Shown here: piece after piece, positions 1 to 9,767 of the stretch
Position numbering within the stretch: position 1 is the stretch's first letter
How the letters are laid out: each line of letters opens with the position of its first letter
Assembly (NCBI GenBank): GCA_009103225.1
Contig: RHPI01001719.1
Span: 30,633-87,883 of the forward strand
Length of the DNA: 57,251 bases
From: Chlorokybus atmophyticus
Lineage: Eukaryota > Streptophyta > Chlorokybophyceae > Chlorokybales > Chlorokybaceae
Direction of reading: 5' to 3'
The notes under the pieces: generated by a model
What the model was told of the DNA's origin: nothing
The model's input: the letters and a program-made list of their open reading frames with translations, nothing else
The model's database searches: none
Program-made: the position numbers and the translations under genes

Positions 1-52
<52 letters not shown>
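1..52. repeat. (TG)n microsatellite
   Basis: A pure TG dinucleotide run opens the window and becomes mixed after about position 50. The Cys-Val open frames across it are artefacts of the repeat. Positions 60-829 downstream contain no gene that I can recognise; they hold the 3' flank of the acyltransferase on the minus strand. Confidence 0.95.
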
Positions 53-56
<4 letters not shown>

Positions 57-829
57 CAAAAGAACGGACAGGGAATGTGTGCAACAGGGGTGTGCTGCTA
101 TGCCGGCATGCATCATGTGCCAAGATATGCAAGCGCTACTCATCACACTTATGGGTAAACACATTCCATTCACGTGGGCGTGTGTGACGTTACATTAACA
201 ACCTCGCTGTGATGCAAGAGAGAGTTTTACCTCTTTGTGTCAAGTTGTTAGCTGGTATACCAGGCATAGGGATGATGATCAACAGACACAAAGCTTGGTA
301 ATAATGCAGCGATTGCGAGCAAGCCTATACTCAATTGTGTAGCTTGGGTAACAGAGCATGCTCTAGGTACCCTGTTTGTGGTGTTGTTGTCGATAGACCT
401 GCTGACAAACATTTGTGGATTGTTATTGCATACTGTACCAGCCCACTACTTGTTAGTATTGCATTAAGCTCACACTACAAAGTATAAATGCATGCACCGA
501 CACCAGGGAAAACTGCTTCCGCTTGTACACTTCCAGATACTGCACTTGCGCAAACGGCCGCGGTGCAGGTGATGCGCATGCATGCATGCTTGTCTAACGG
601 GGTTTGGGCTAGTAGTGAAGTTAGGTAGGTAGTAAGTAGGAAGAGCACCCGGTGGTGAATGTAAGTGTTGTGTGCTGTTGTGTGTGGTGTGCAATGCATG
701 CCTCACATTGTGATACATGCCACAATCTCTGCATCCTAAATATTGTAAACACCCATGCAAATCATGTTGGCATACTCTAAACAGCCTGCAAAGAATTAAC
801 TTATTCAATGTGCAGCTCCTGAGCTGCAA

Positions 830-2613
830 TCACCTGGGCAGCCATCCGTACATAGACGCTAACATACAGAATACGAAGCTAACTACGGTGTAGATACGGA
901 ACGCGCAGGAGGTTACTAGAAGATAGCATATGAGGCTCATGATGGCTGCAAAGAATGTCAGTACTACCCTCTCAAACGCCTTGCTGATTGCCTTTTCCTG
1001 TACAGGTGGCCCTTCAAACGAGCCGGTTTTGTGAAAATGGTGCAACAGCCTGTCCTTCTCAACATACACCTCTTTCATCCACTCCAGTGTTGCAGCCTCT
1101 TCCCTAGGAACTTCACCTACTTCCCACCTTCGCACATGCATGTGCACTGCAAAGCACCCGACAGAACCATATCAGCCAGAGGCCCACACCCTGTTGGTAT
1201 CCACGCAATCAACTCTGCAAATGGCAGACTGCAGCAGCGCATACCTTGGTGAGGGCCTGCGCCATAAACTATGTCACAAAAATAGGGATTCCTGTCTTGG
1301 TAGCCGATGGTGATGTCATAGACAGCATCAATGGTGCCATGGAGCGCTTCCAAGCACGCATGGTAGCCTTTGCACTTTGGCAACAAGACATGCTCCAACA
1401 CAGGCAGATTATGTTCGCGCGCATATGCCTGACTCCGTTCCTTCTTCGCAGGCCTGCATACCAACAACACATCAGTACTACTGTGTCTGTACCAAAGTAT
1501 GATAGAGCACGCAATGCCTGACAATGTGTACTCACGTGAAGTCAGTGCCCTCGGGGAAGACCACCATCCACAGTGGCGTCGCATATCGAACGAAAGATGC
1601 CAGATGGTTGCGGATGTTGATGCGGTCTACCTCCCACTTCCTCTCAACAAACAGGTACTCCGCAAGATGGAAGCCCCACCCGAAAATGGGGGCATTGCGA
1701 ACGGACGACTTGATCATGTACTTTACATCTCCCAAGCGACCCTTGCGCAAAGCGAGACACCACAAGAACATCCAATCCGACTCTGTTGGATGATTGCAGA
1801 GCAGCAAAGCTCGTTCCTTCAAAGGCAACTCTTCACCGCTGAAGATGACCTTGGTCCCATTGAGATGCTCCACTAACAAAGCCCACAGGCTAAGCCACAA
1901 ACCTGTTGTGTTTGTAATTCTCAGCAAAGTAATTCTAGCAGAAATGGACAAGGAGAACAGCTGGACAGCTTGCCCATACCACCTTGCAGCTGAGATGCCA
2001 AAATCATTGCAATGCACGGAATGCACGGAAGCGTGTACATGCAAAGTTGACTGTGCAGACAGCTGCCGCACTACCAGCGCAGCCCGAACAAGACAAATTC
2101 AGACTGTCATTGCGCGCAGCACAGACAATGCTGTTTAACTACACTGCGGCAGCACAAAACCCTAGCCAAGCTGCTGTATACAACCAAAGCCATGGCAACC
2201 ACAGCGAGAGAGACACGCTACAGACACCTGGCTGGCCCACAGACCCACAAGGACGGCCAGCAACAAACACGTAGGCAGTGTCTTAGGGTCGGCTTTGAGG
2301 AGAAGCGCGAGCCTGAAACACGCCTTTGAGGCCAAATTGCTGTTGAAGGTGGCTTACCTATGAGAAAGTGTGTAAGCCTGCGGCCGAGGCTGATGGAGAA
2401 GAGGCGGACGACGACGCAAAGGGGCACGGCGACGCACACCAGGCCAAGAGCAGCGGTGCCCAGCCACATGGCCATGACCAGCATGCCCCGGACTCGTAGC
2501 CGGAGAGTCTTGCGCTTCTGCTGCCAGGCCGCCTTCACGGCGGGCGCCGGCTCGCTCAGCCCCAGCGACTGCAAGCTCACCAGCCGCTTGCACCGCGACC
2601 CCCCGGAGTCCAT
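830..2613 (-). CDS. LPAT4/5-like 1-acyl-sn-glycerol-3-phosphate acyltransferase
   Basis: A membrane acyltransferase of the PlsC/LPLAT family, which transfers an acyl chain from acyl-CoA to a lysophospholipid, probably lysophosphatidate, at the ER. Four exons join in phase: 2613-2358, 1902-1536, 1453-1245 and 1146-830, giving 382 residues, close to plant LPAT5. Exon 1 carries a hydrophobic segment (MAMWLGTAALGLVCVAVPL). Exon 2 holds LWLSLWALLVEHLNGT, the catalytic block NHPTESDWMFLW (HX4D) and FPEGTDFT. Exon 3 has LLPKCKGYHACLEALHGT and AVYDITIGYQ, as in LPAT4/5. The C-terminal exon has a hydrophobic stretch, probably another membrane span. The introns are GT-AG, of 455, 82 and 98 bp. The frame stays open upstream to 3045, so a start further out (up to 526 residues) is possible. 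I chose 2613 because of the length match. Substrate preference is inferred from the family. Confidence 0.88.
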
Positions 2614-3045
2614 GGAGTACAAACCTCCCGCCCCGCCCGCCGCGGCAGCACCGACGACGGGCACGCCCATGGCCAGGTCTCCACCTTCACCAGGCCCAGC
2701 CGGTACCGCCCTCGCCTCCACCTCCTGCCTGTCCTGTTCCTTGCCCTCCACCAGCTCAACGGCCGCGTCCCCACGGCCCTCCCTGACAAACAAAGCTGCA
2801 GACGCCCCCACCACCCTCTTCACCGCCGCCTCCTCCGGCACCACCACCGCCGCCGTCATCATCCCCGCATAGCTGAGGTCCGTCTCTAGGGTTTGTACCG
2901 CGCACACACAGCTGGAACAAACCCCTGCTCCCGCACTGCCCCCTTTTGCACACAACACCGCCGCGGTACGCGTACGCCCACTGATCAGTCCACTTCTAAC
3001 CGTTGATGTCCTTTTCCTGCGGCGTTTTAAACCAATGTTTGACAC

Positions 3046-3529
3046 ATCGCAGTCAAAAGCTGCAAAACATGGCAGAAGGTTATTGCGACGGTCGGGTTCG
3101 GCGAGAGCAGCCGGTTAAATTCGACGGTAAATACGTAGTTTGTCCGTGTTGTGAGGTTAATTGCGTACGGGGTTGGGGCCGCGGGGCTGGCACCCTTTCA
3201 CGCGGAGCTGAACGGGTCGCGCGTCAGCAAGAGGAACGCAGCTGGAAAAGTACACCGCGTCAGTTCAAGAGCACGGCCACGTGCGTACTGTACACCGATC
3301 TGCTTCTGTTGCCAGAAGCCGAACGTTCTTAATCGTACTGGTCCGCGTGCCTGTCAATTCATAGGGTACAACTTTGTGCTGTACTGTATAGTTGTGTACT
3401 GTTGAGGCAGGTTTTACATACTGCGTCGGCAGCAATACGAAACCCTATGGCCGCGCTGTACAGCGTGGTCACCGCACTAGGGGCGATATTCTGTACCGCG
3501 CTGCCTTGTGTATGGTCGAGCTCAGAATT
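3046..3529. other. intergenic, acyltransferase 5' flank up to the retroelement
   Basis: No gene recognised. The stretch holds the upstream side of the acyltransferase gene and the left flank of the retroelement. Around 3490-3520 a phrase ending ccttgtgtatggtc resembles the centre of the palindrome at 9498-9535, which lies at the element's other end. Confidence 0.5.
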
Positions 3530-3695
3530 ATTATACTACTTTGCATACGATGAACGATTTACATTCCTTTTGTTTCAAACAATTATCCTACCTACAGTCC
3601 AACTTTGGCAAGAACGCCTAAGCCCTACGATCATACGCGTTCATCGTTATAAGTATGATTTACACGATGAACAACTGCGAATGCATTGAACATTC
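3530..3695. repeat. split direct repeat B, outer copy
   Basis: 166 bp matching 4131-4296 at a constant offset of 601 with one visible mismatch (catacg/cacacg near 3545). It contains an 8-bp inverted repeat gttcatcg...cgatgaac. It marks one end of the retrotransposon. Confidence 0.93.
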
Positions 3696-3933
3696 GGGAT
3701 GTACCGACGGTGGCTAGCAATGAAGCGAAATGCCGTTGATGTAACAACGTAATTGCACGGTCAGCAGCACGCCGTTGACGCAACCCGGATCCTATTCAAC
3801 CGAGACGAATGCATTTAGAATCACGATCCACTTATCTCGTTCCTGAGCATGAGCATGAACTTGAAAGCGCAATCGAGACGAGGCGCATAGTTCTTGTGAA
3901 GCGCGGCGGCGCATCAGGGTGGGGCGGGAAGGG
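3696..3933. other. spacer between terminal repeats of the YR element
   Basis: A 238-bp segment between outer repeat B and the junction copy of repeat A. It has no open frame that I recognise. By position it belongs to the element (the A2-B2 interval). Confidence 0.6.
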
Positions 3934-4130
3934 CGAATTTTCGCCGTCGCCAGCAGCGTCGCCAACAACGCCGCCGCTGAGGTGCCGGCCTCAACTGCTC
4001 TGTTGCTTGACACGTGTGTGTCAAGCAACAGAGGCAAACCCTAACTTAAACTATACGTATTAATCACTTACTTATTAATTTGTTAAACGAAAACTCGCCG
4101 GCCAATAGTTGAAGCCGACGAGTAATGCCC
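3934..4130. repeat. split direct repeat A, junction copy
   Basis: 197 bp matching 9300-9496 at a constant offset of 5366 with one visible difference (gaggtgccgg/gaggtgacgg). It contains a perfect 16-bp-arm hairpin at 3998-4033 with loop gtgt. It abuts repeat B directly. Confidence 0.93.
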
Positions 4131-4296
4131 ATTATACTACTTTGCACACGATGAACGATTTACATTCCTTTTGTTTCAAACAATTATCCTACCTACAGTC
4201 CAACTTTGGCAAGAACGCCTAAGCCCTACGATCATACGCGTTCATCGTTATAAGTATGATTTACACGATGAACAACTGCGAATGCATTGAACATTC
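4131..4296. repeat. split direct repeat B, junction copy
   Basis: Second copy of the 3530-3695 repeat, fused to repeat A. The A/B fusion is the expected circle junction of a YR retroelement and a likely recombination site. Confidence 0.93.
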
Positions 4297-4362
4297 TACC
4301 TCCCCCTCCCAAGCATATATCAGTAGGGACGAGTTGTAGGTGTAGAGCCTGGTGTATTTGTA

Positions 4363-5712
4363 TTGCCAAAGTTGCAAATCAAGATAGTTTTGTTTGGTTG
4401 CCTGACACAGTGTTTGATCCTTGCGCAGAGTGCTGCGCGCAGTCGTCTGACAATGTGTGTGATCGTTGTGCAGATGGACTTCGCACAGCGCTTGCAACAT
4501 ACCGCTGATGCACAACGCACCGCACGCGCGACTGTGCGTCCACAGCAAGTAATGGGGTGTAATCTGCGAGAGCGAGCAGCAGCAGCGCTTTTGGAAGTAG
4601 AGCGCATCAGTCGTGAAGCTGTATCTGATGGCACTCGCGACCAACGCGATCGCGTCTGGCAAGAGTTTGCCAACTACCTGCAACATCCTGAGCTCAACAT
4701 TGCCGTCGCCAACGTCACCCCAGCTATTGTCACAAGCTACCTTGCTGGGCACTGGACCGACACACACATCGGCAAAGCTCGCAGGCTCGACCGCCATGGT
4801 CATCGCATGATCGCCAGCACCACACTAGACAATGTGATCTCACATCTCACATGCTCCTTCAGACTTCTAGGGCGCATCAGCCCATGGGACAGCGACACAT
4901 CCACAGGGAACCCGCTTCTGTCCATAGACGTGCGCGAGTTCCGTCAAGGATATGCAAAGATTGCTGCTCGGCAAGGAGTTCAACCTATTCCTGCTGTGCC
5001 ATTGGCAATTGATGACATGCGAACGCTTATCGCATACTTCCAACACCAGCTGTTTACCATACCTCAGCAACTGACAGTCACACATGATAAGGCTGTGCTC
5101 TGGCGCGACTATGCACTTTGCCTATACCTATGGTGCACATGGCAACGGGGTGGTGAAGGTGCGCGTTTACAGATGCACGAGATACAAGCGGCAGGTTCTG
5201 GGTTGACGGCCACTGTAACACATCTCAAGAATTACAGCACTGGAGGTGCACCCACTATACCAGTGCGCAGCAGTGGTTTGCCTGTGGAGTTCTCTGAAGT
5301 GCTCTATGCCTATTTGACCTACTGTCGCGGGAGCTGCTTTGCCATCACCGCTGGTCCTCTATTTCGGCCTGTTGCGAAGAATAGGTTGAAGTGGGAAGAA
5401 CATAGCATGTCTGGTAACTGTGCATACCATGCAATTGCGCGCTGCTGCAAGGCATGTGGCATATATAGGCCGCACCTGGGGTTGCACTCTTTCAGACGTG
5501 GTGCCGCTCAGAGCGCCTTCCGCTGTGGCGTTACTCTGGAAGAAATACAAGCTCAAGGCACATGGAGAAGTTCTGTTATCATGCACCGTTACCTACACGA
5601 AAGGTGCGCTTACCCAATGCACAAAAGCACAAATGTATGGGTAGCGTCCAGGGTTGATGCTGTTTTCGGGTACTCGAGCACCACGTTCAAACCATTCGGG
5701 CCGTGGGCCTAA
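4363..5712 (+). CDS. tyrosine recombinase of YR retrotransposon
   Basis: A 449-residue DIRS-type tyrosine recombinase, presumed to integrate the circular cDNA of the element. The catalytic residues are visible: R262 in WQRGGEG, H375 and R378 in LHSFRRG, and the nucleophile Y410 in MHRYLH. Residues about 40-240 form an N-terminal SAM-like DNA-binding region. The ATG at 4474 (MDFAQRL, codon 38) may be the real start, because residues 1-37 look atypical. The gene runs opposite to gag and RT; its last 120 bases overlap the end of the RNase H/MT frame tail to tail. It starts 66 bp inside repeat B. The frame is intact, so the enzyme may be active. Confidence 0.9.
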   Translation: MPKLQIKIVLFGCLTQCLILAQSAARSRLTMCVIVVQMDFAQRLQHTADAQRTARATVRPQQVMGCNLRERAAAALLEVERISREAVSDGTRDQRDRVWQEFANYLQHPELNIAVANVTPAIVTSYLAGHWTDTHIGKARRLDRHGHRMIASTTLDNVISHLTCSFRLLGRISPWDSDTSTGNPLLSIDVREFRQGYAKIAARQGVQPIPAVPLAIDDMRTLIAYFQHQLFTIPQQLTVTHDKAVLWRDYALCLYLWCTWQRGGEGARLQMHEIQAAGSGLTATVTHLKNYSTGGAPTIPVRSSGLPVEFSEVLYAYLTYCRGSCFAITAGPLFRPVAKNRLKWEEHSMSGNCAYHAIARCCKACGIYRPHLGLHSFRRGAAQSAFRCGVTLEEIQAQGTWRSSVIMHRYLHERCAYPMHKSTNVWVASRVDAVFGYSSTTFKPFGPWA

Positions 5713-8015
5713 TCTCTCATAATAAGTGAATTGCCAGTTGCGGAACACTGGCCACCACGCAGCAGAGTGCCATTCAGGCACCAACAACACAGCTGGCAGC
5801 TGGTAATATTGCAATAATGCTATGGCTTCATGCAGGAGGGCCAATGGCGGGTGACACCAAACAAAGCCGCCCCCTAAGCGTTGAAGAACATCGCGCCAGT
5901 TTGTAGTAAGAGCATTGCCCAAACTTCCAGGCATGTGTATGTAACTCAAATAAGCAGGTGCTTTGCTGTTCCAATCAGCTGCAAAACAATCCAAAATTGG
6001 GTGTCCAACACGTTGTTGTACAAGCGCGGTTGCGTCTGCGGTCAGGGCCCAATCTCCTCTGTCAGTAAATTTAGATAATGCATCCGCATCACGCAGCTCA
6101 TCACGTGAGCGCCACACACATGTCAGCGCAATATCACGCTCCCAGCACAAAGACCACAATTGATGTAAAGCTTGTAGGATATGAGGCTCAGAAGCAGACA
6201 GCTTGTTGAGCATTTGAATCGCTGGTTGACAATCGCCAATAATGCGCACTGTACAGTGCTGAAGATCGTGCGTGCGTGCTACTTCAGTAAATGCTTGGAC
6301 ATAAGCGAGTGCCTCTTTGATGGCCGAAGGCAGCGACATATGCTCAGGCTGAAAGTTGCCTGCCATGCGAGGCCAAGGACCTGTCGCCCCCCAACCAATG
6401 GTACCCGAAGCATCCACGTGCAGCTCAAGCAGTACGGGGGGCTTCCACCAAGCGTTGCCATTGTAAGTCTGCAAGCCAGCAGCAGTCCACTCACAGAAGT
6501 GTCTGAAGGCGTTCGTATCACTCACAGTATCGTCCCATGCATCAGCAACCAACGCTAAACGCATCAGCTGGCGAGCATAAATGCTTGCAGGTGCAAAAGC
6601 TAGTCTTAGCGCAATCAATTTGCCAGCAATGCGTGCCAGATGACGCTTGGTCAATATAGGAGCTTCTGCTAACTCCTTCATCAGCTGCAATAGCTTGGTC
6701 AGCTTGCTTGCAGGAATAGCAAAAGAGCCTGCCACAGTGTCCACCAGCAGACCCAACATCTGTACCACCTGCTCCGGCCACAACTGGCTTTTCTTCACAG
6801 AAATATATATTCCAAGCACCTTAAACAGACGCAGTACGCGGCGAATGCGCCAGCACAAATGCCAACGATTGGAATGGCTGAAGTGCATGTCATCAATATA
6901 GGAAAGGCATGGAAAGCTCATAGCCCGTAAAGGCGTGAAGACAGTGGACATCAAGTTCGTAAACAGCCAGCATGCTTGACTCAGGCCAAATGGCAGCACA
7001 TTCCACCTGTATGTGACTCCAGCAAATCGCAAAGCCAAGTAAGGCTTGCTGTCCTCATGAATGGGCACATGATGATAACCCGACTTCAAGTCCGCTGTTA
7101 CTTGCCAAAAGTGGCGCTTTGTGTACAGCAATATATCGCGCAACCTCTCATAGTTGAAGGGAATGTGGCGCAAAAAGACGCTTGGTCAATATACCTCAGG
7201 TCCATAATGAGTCGCAAACGTTTTTCATGCTCAACCACTCCTATGCCAGTGACCACTGCCGCGCTGTGCGCATTAACTACAGAGATTGCTCCTGTTGTCA
7301 CCAAATTTGCCAACTCACTGACAACGTATTCGCGATGTATAGAAGCGGACTTGCGATTTCGAAACACAACTGGTGTTGGGGAATTGCGTGACAGCATAAT
7401 TGTAATATCCTCAACAGCAAAGCCTTCGGCCTGTAACAATGCATGTACTTCTTCCCACTTGCGTCTATCCGATGCTTGAGTGCCGACCCATTGTAAGCGA
7501 TACCCGTAACGCAACCAGTCAAGCACAAATGTCTTCTTGCTTTGCATCGTCAAGTGAAACCATGTGGTCCATGCTGCGAGCTTCTGCTGCAAAGAGGCTG
7601 CCACAAAATTTTCCGCATTAAGAGTTTCGGTGTGTAGCTGCTCTGCCCATTGGGTTGCTGAGCTGGGATGCTCTTCAAAGCCTGTTGACACTTGTGACAA
7701 CTCCGCATATACTGAACGAATGTCCTCTTGTTGCTGTGCAATAGGTAAGCTCGCAACAGTGTGTGGCACTTGTGTAATAACATCAGTGTGCTCCTCTGGT
7801 GGGGACAAAGGGTCCACTGCCAAAGCTGGCATTGCAGGATCCCACTCTGCTTGCATGCAATCATCCTCAAGAATGGCACTAATAGCGACGAGTTCTTCAG
7901 ATGTGCTATGTCTGCGCACATGCCAATCAATTAAGCTATACCAGAAGTGACTATTGGCCTTTCGTATGCGAAATAACCCTGTCAAGTAACATACAGCTGT
8001 GTGTATCATACACAC
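5593..8015 (-). pseudogene. RT-RNase H-methyltransferase-like polyprotein, one frame break
   Basis: Pol of the YR retrotransposon in two overlapping frames, 8015-7098 and 7173-5593. The first frame carries an N-terminal region and the start of RT (EKRLRLIMDLRYIDQ). The second continues with VTADLKSGYHHVPI, LPFGLSQACWLFTN and the active-site YIDD. RNase H follows, with LHVDASGTIGWGATG, E in IKEALAYVQ, D in IGDCQPAIQ and D in DADALSKF. A C-terminal DIRS-type methyltransferase-like region has DCFAADWNSKAPAYLSY, CHPP and PEWHSAAWWPVF. The frame changes at a run of five A's (7172-7176; U's in the mRNA), where one base too few is present. The second frame begins at a TTG, so it is a continuation and not a separate gene. 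Decay, sequencing error or recoding are all possible; no classic -1 slippery heptamer is in place. The stop at 5593-5595 lies inside the recombinase gene on the other strand. Confidence 0.85.
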
Positions 8016-8205
8016 ATGCCATTGTCAGCCATGAACAGCTGCACTTCAAGTACACTATAATACATCATCCAAACATGCACACATGCGCAGTTGCGCGCAT
8101 ACATGCATACATGCGCGCTTGCGCCAGCTATGATACACACCAGCACCTGTCGACATCTTCTGCTATTGCACTGTAGCTACTCGGCAGCTGTACTGGCAGC
8201 ATGAC

Positions 8206-9270
8206 TTACTGCTGCAATGCTAGGCGTGGCTGCTCTTGCACGGGGACATAGTATGCCAGCGCTTCCTGGTGAGCAGGCGCAGCCTGTTGATTGTTGTAGC
8301 CGCCTCCGCGACCGTAACCACCACGACCACCGCGGCCGTAGCCACCACGACCGCGTCCACGCTGGAACTGGGTGCTCCCTTCTTCTGTGACGGAGCGCTG
8401 AGGGACAGAAGTCTTTGCCTTTTGCATGGCTGCTTTGCCCTGGAAGCTGTTGGCGAGCTTGGTGAGGCGCCGAATCACCTTGGCTTCCTTGTGTTTGCGG
8501 TTGATGCGGGCGTCGTTGATGATACCTCGAGCCCCGGTCGCAAAAGCTGCTGCAAAGTCCACGCTACCGTGCACGTGCGTGAGCAGCATCTGATACAGAT
8601 ATGACACCAACTGCGCAACTGGCGGACCTGTGAAGAGGGCACGGCCAATCGCCTCGAAGCAAGCCTGCACACCAGTCGAGACCTTGCGCGTGCGGTACTC
8701 CTCCCACAAGGCATATGTCTCTGATTGCTTGGACAGGCGCTTGATGAAGCCGATGTGCTTGATGTATTTCGTATGCCTATCTCCAGAGTCGGAGCTGTCC
8801 GTATCAGAGCTAGATGATGACGAGGAGGTGGATGACGAGGACGACGTGCGTCTCTTCTTGTGCACCTTCTTCTTCCTCTTGAACCTCTTCTTTTTGTTGT
8901 CCTCCTCCTCCTCCGAGGTGGATGACAATTCCACTCTACTACGCTGACGTCGCGGAACCGTGGGCAGCTTTAGCTTGGCAGCTTGCTCTGGCTCTGCAGC
9001 GTTTTCCAGCGTCACCTCTGGCTCTGGCTCTGGCTCTGGCTCTGCGTCGGCCGCATGTGACTTTGGCGGCACAGGCTGAGCCGTACGCCTAGCTACCGGC
9101 GCAGCAGGCTGCGTGGCCTTCCGCGCTGCTCGCCGCTGCTTGGCCGCGCTGGCCTGCCCCTCATCACCGGCCGGTGATGCGGCCTGCTTGCCTGGCTGCG
9201 CAGCTCCAGCAGCCGGCTTCTTTCGGCCGCGCTGCCCGCCAGCAGCCACAGCCCGCCCCTTCGGCGGCAT
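8206..9270 (-). CDS. Gag-like basic protein of YR retrotransposon
   Basis: A 354-residue protein from ATG 9270 (MPPKGRAVAAGG). The frame is open up to 9390, but that part lies inside terminal repeat A, so I take 9270 as the start. The N-terminal half is rich in Lys, Arg, Ala and Pro, with an acidic EPEPEPEPE run, a Ser-rich stretch (SSSSSTSSSSSSSDTDSSDS) and KKKRFKRKKK. Residues about 170-300 are the more ordered part and probably the capsid-like region. The C-terminus is an RGG/YGRGG nucleic-acid-binding tail. There is no CCHC knuckle. It is the first gene of the element in its own orientation and is presumed to package the RNA. It has no recognisable similarity beyond composition and position. 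Confidence 0.7.
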   Translation of the reverse strand: MPPKGRAVAAGGQRGRKKPAAGAAQPGKQAASPAGDEGQASAAKQRRAARKATQPAAPVARRTAQPVPPKSHAADAEPEPEPEPEVTLENAAEPEQAAKLKLPTVPRRQRSRVELSSTSEEEEDNKKKRFKRKKKVHKKRRTSSSSSTSSSSSSSDTDSSDSGDRHTKYIKHIGFIKRLSKQSETYALWEEYRTRKVSTGVQACFEAIGRALFTGPPVAQLVSYLYQMLLTHVHGSVDFAAAFATGARGIINDARINRKHKEAKVIRRLTKLANSFQGKAAMQKAKTSVPQRSVTEEGSTQFQRGRGRGGYGRGGRGGYGRGGGYNNQQAAPAHQEALAYYVPVQEQPRLALQQ

Positions 9271-9299
9271 CTCTCTCTCTCCTCTCCCCAAACTTTCGC

Positions 9300-9496
9300 C
9301 GAATTTTCGCCGTCGCCAGCAGCGTCGCCAACAACGCCGCCGCTGAGGTGACGGCCTCAACTGCTCTGTTGCTTGACACGTGTGTGTCAAGCAACAGAGG
9401 CAAACCCTAACTTAAACTATACGTATTAATCACTTACTTATTAATTTGTTAAACGAAAACTCGCCGGCCAATAGTTGAAGCCGACGAGTAATGCCC
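9300..9496. repeat. split direct repeat A, outer copy
   Basis: Outer end of the YR retrotransposon and copy of 3934-4130. It contains the perfect hairpin 9364-9379/9384-9399. It presumably includes the promoter for gag and pol transcription on the minus strand; I see no clear TATA box. Confidence 0.92.
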
Positions 9497-9497
9497 A

Positions 9498-9535
9498 TGG
9501 TCCGTGCCGCACCTTGTATGGTGCGGCACGGACCA
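9498..9535. repeat. perfect palindrome abutting the retroelement end
   Basis: Arms tggtccgtgccgcacc (9498-9513) and its exact complement (9520-9535) surround loop ttgtat. It begins within two bases of the retroelement boundary. A weaker relative (ccgcaccatgtatggggcgg) lies at about 9620-9640. Confidence 0.9.
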
Positions 9536-9767
9536 GTACTCTACGCTGGTTCCTGGATGCGGACCAGGAGTGGGCCCGCGGCTCAGCGGCCCAGCAGCCG
9601 CGCACCGTACATAGTTCGTACCGCACCATGTATGGGGCGGCATGGACCAGCAATGTTGCTGGTTGGCGGCCCTGCAGGGCGCGCTACACGTGTAGCATGA
9701 CTGAAGTATCGTTATTGCATGTACGAGTACATAGGTACATTGTGTGTATCATCATTTAATAAATGAC

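Larger units (their letters stand above)
3530..9496 (-). mobile_element. kangaroo/PAT-like tyrosine-recombinase retrotransposon
   Basis: A nearly complete YR retrotransposon of about 5,967 bp, oriented by gag and RT on the minus strand. Reading that strand the order is: repeat A (9496-9300), gag, RT/RNase H/MT, recombinase on the opposite strand, repeat B (4296-4131), repeat A (4130-3934), a 238-bp spacer, repeat B (3695-3530). This is the A1-ORFs-B1A2-B2 split direct repeat structure of PAT, Ngaro and kangaroo elements, thought to pass through a circular DNA intermediate. An inverted recombinase gene is the arrangement reported for Volvox kangaroo. I saw one mismatch in each repeat pair (197 bp for A, 166 bp for B), which suggests recent insertion. 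No target-site duplication is evident, as expected for YR integration. A single frame break lies in RT. Confidence 0.9.

Noticed and set aside
2-198. Open frames of repeated Cys-Val at the window start
   Set aside because: Direct translation of the TG microsatellite; no coding signal.
2614-3045. 144-codon N-terminal extension of the acyltransferase
   Set aside because: Open but compositional (Gly/Ala/Val-rich). The 382-residue product from 2613 fits the family length; kept only as an alternative.
7166-7178. Programmed -1 ribosomal frameshift in RT
   Set aside because: No heptamer in the correct phase: the P-site or A-site codon would lose pairing after the slip. Not excluded, but not supported.
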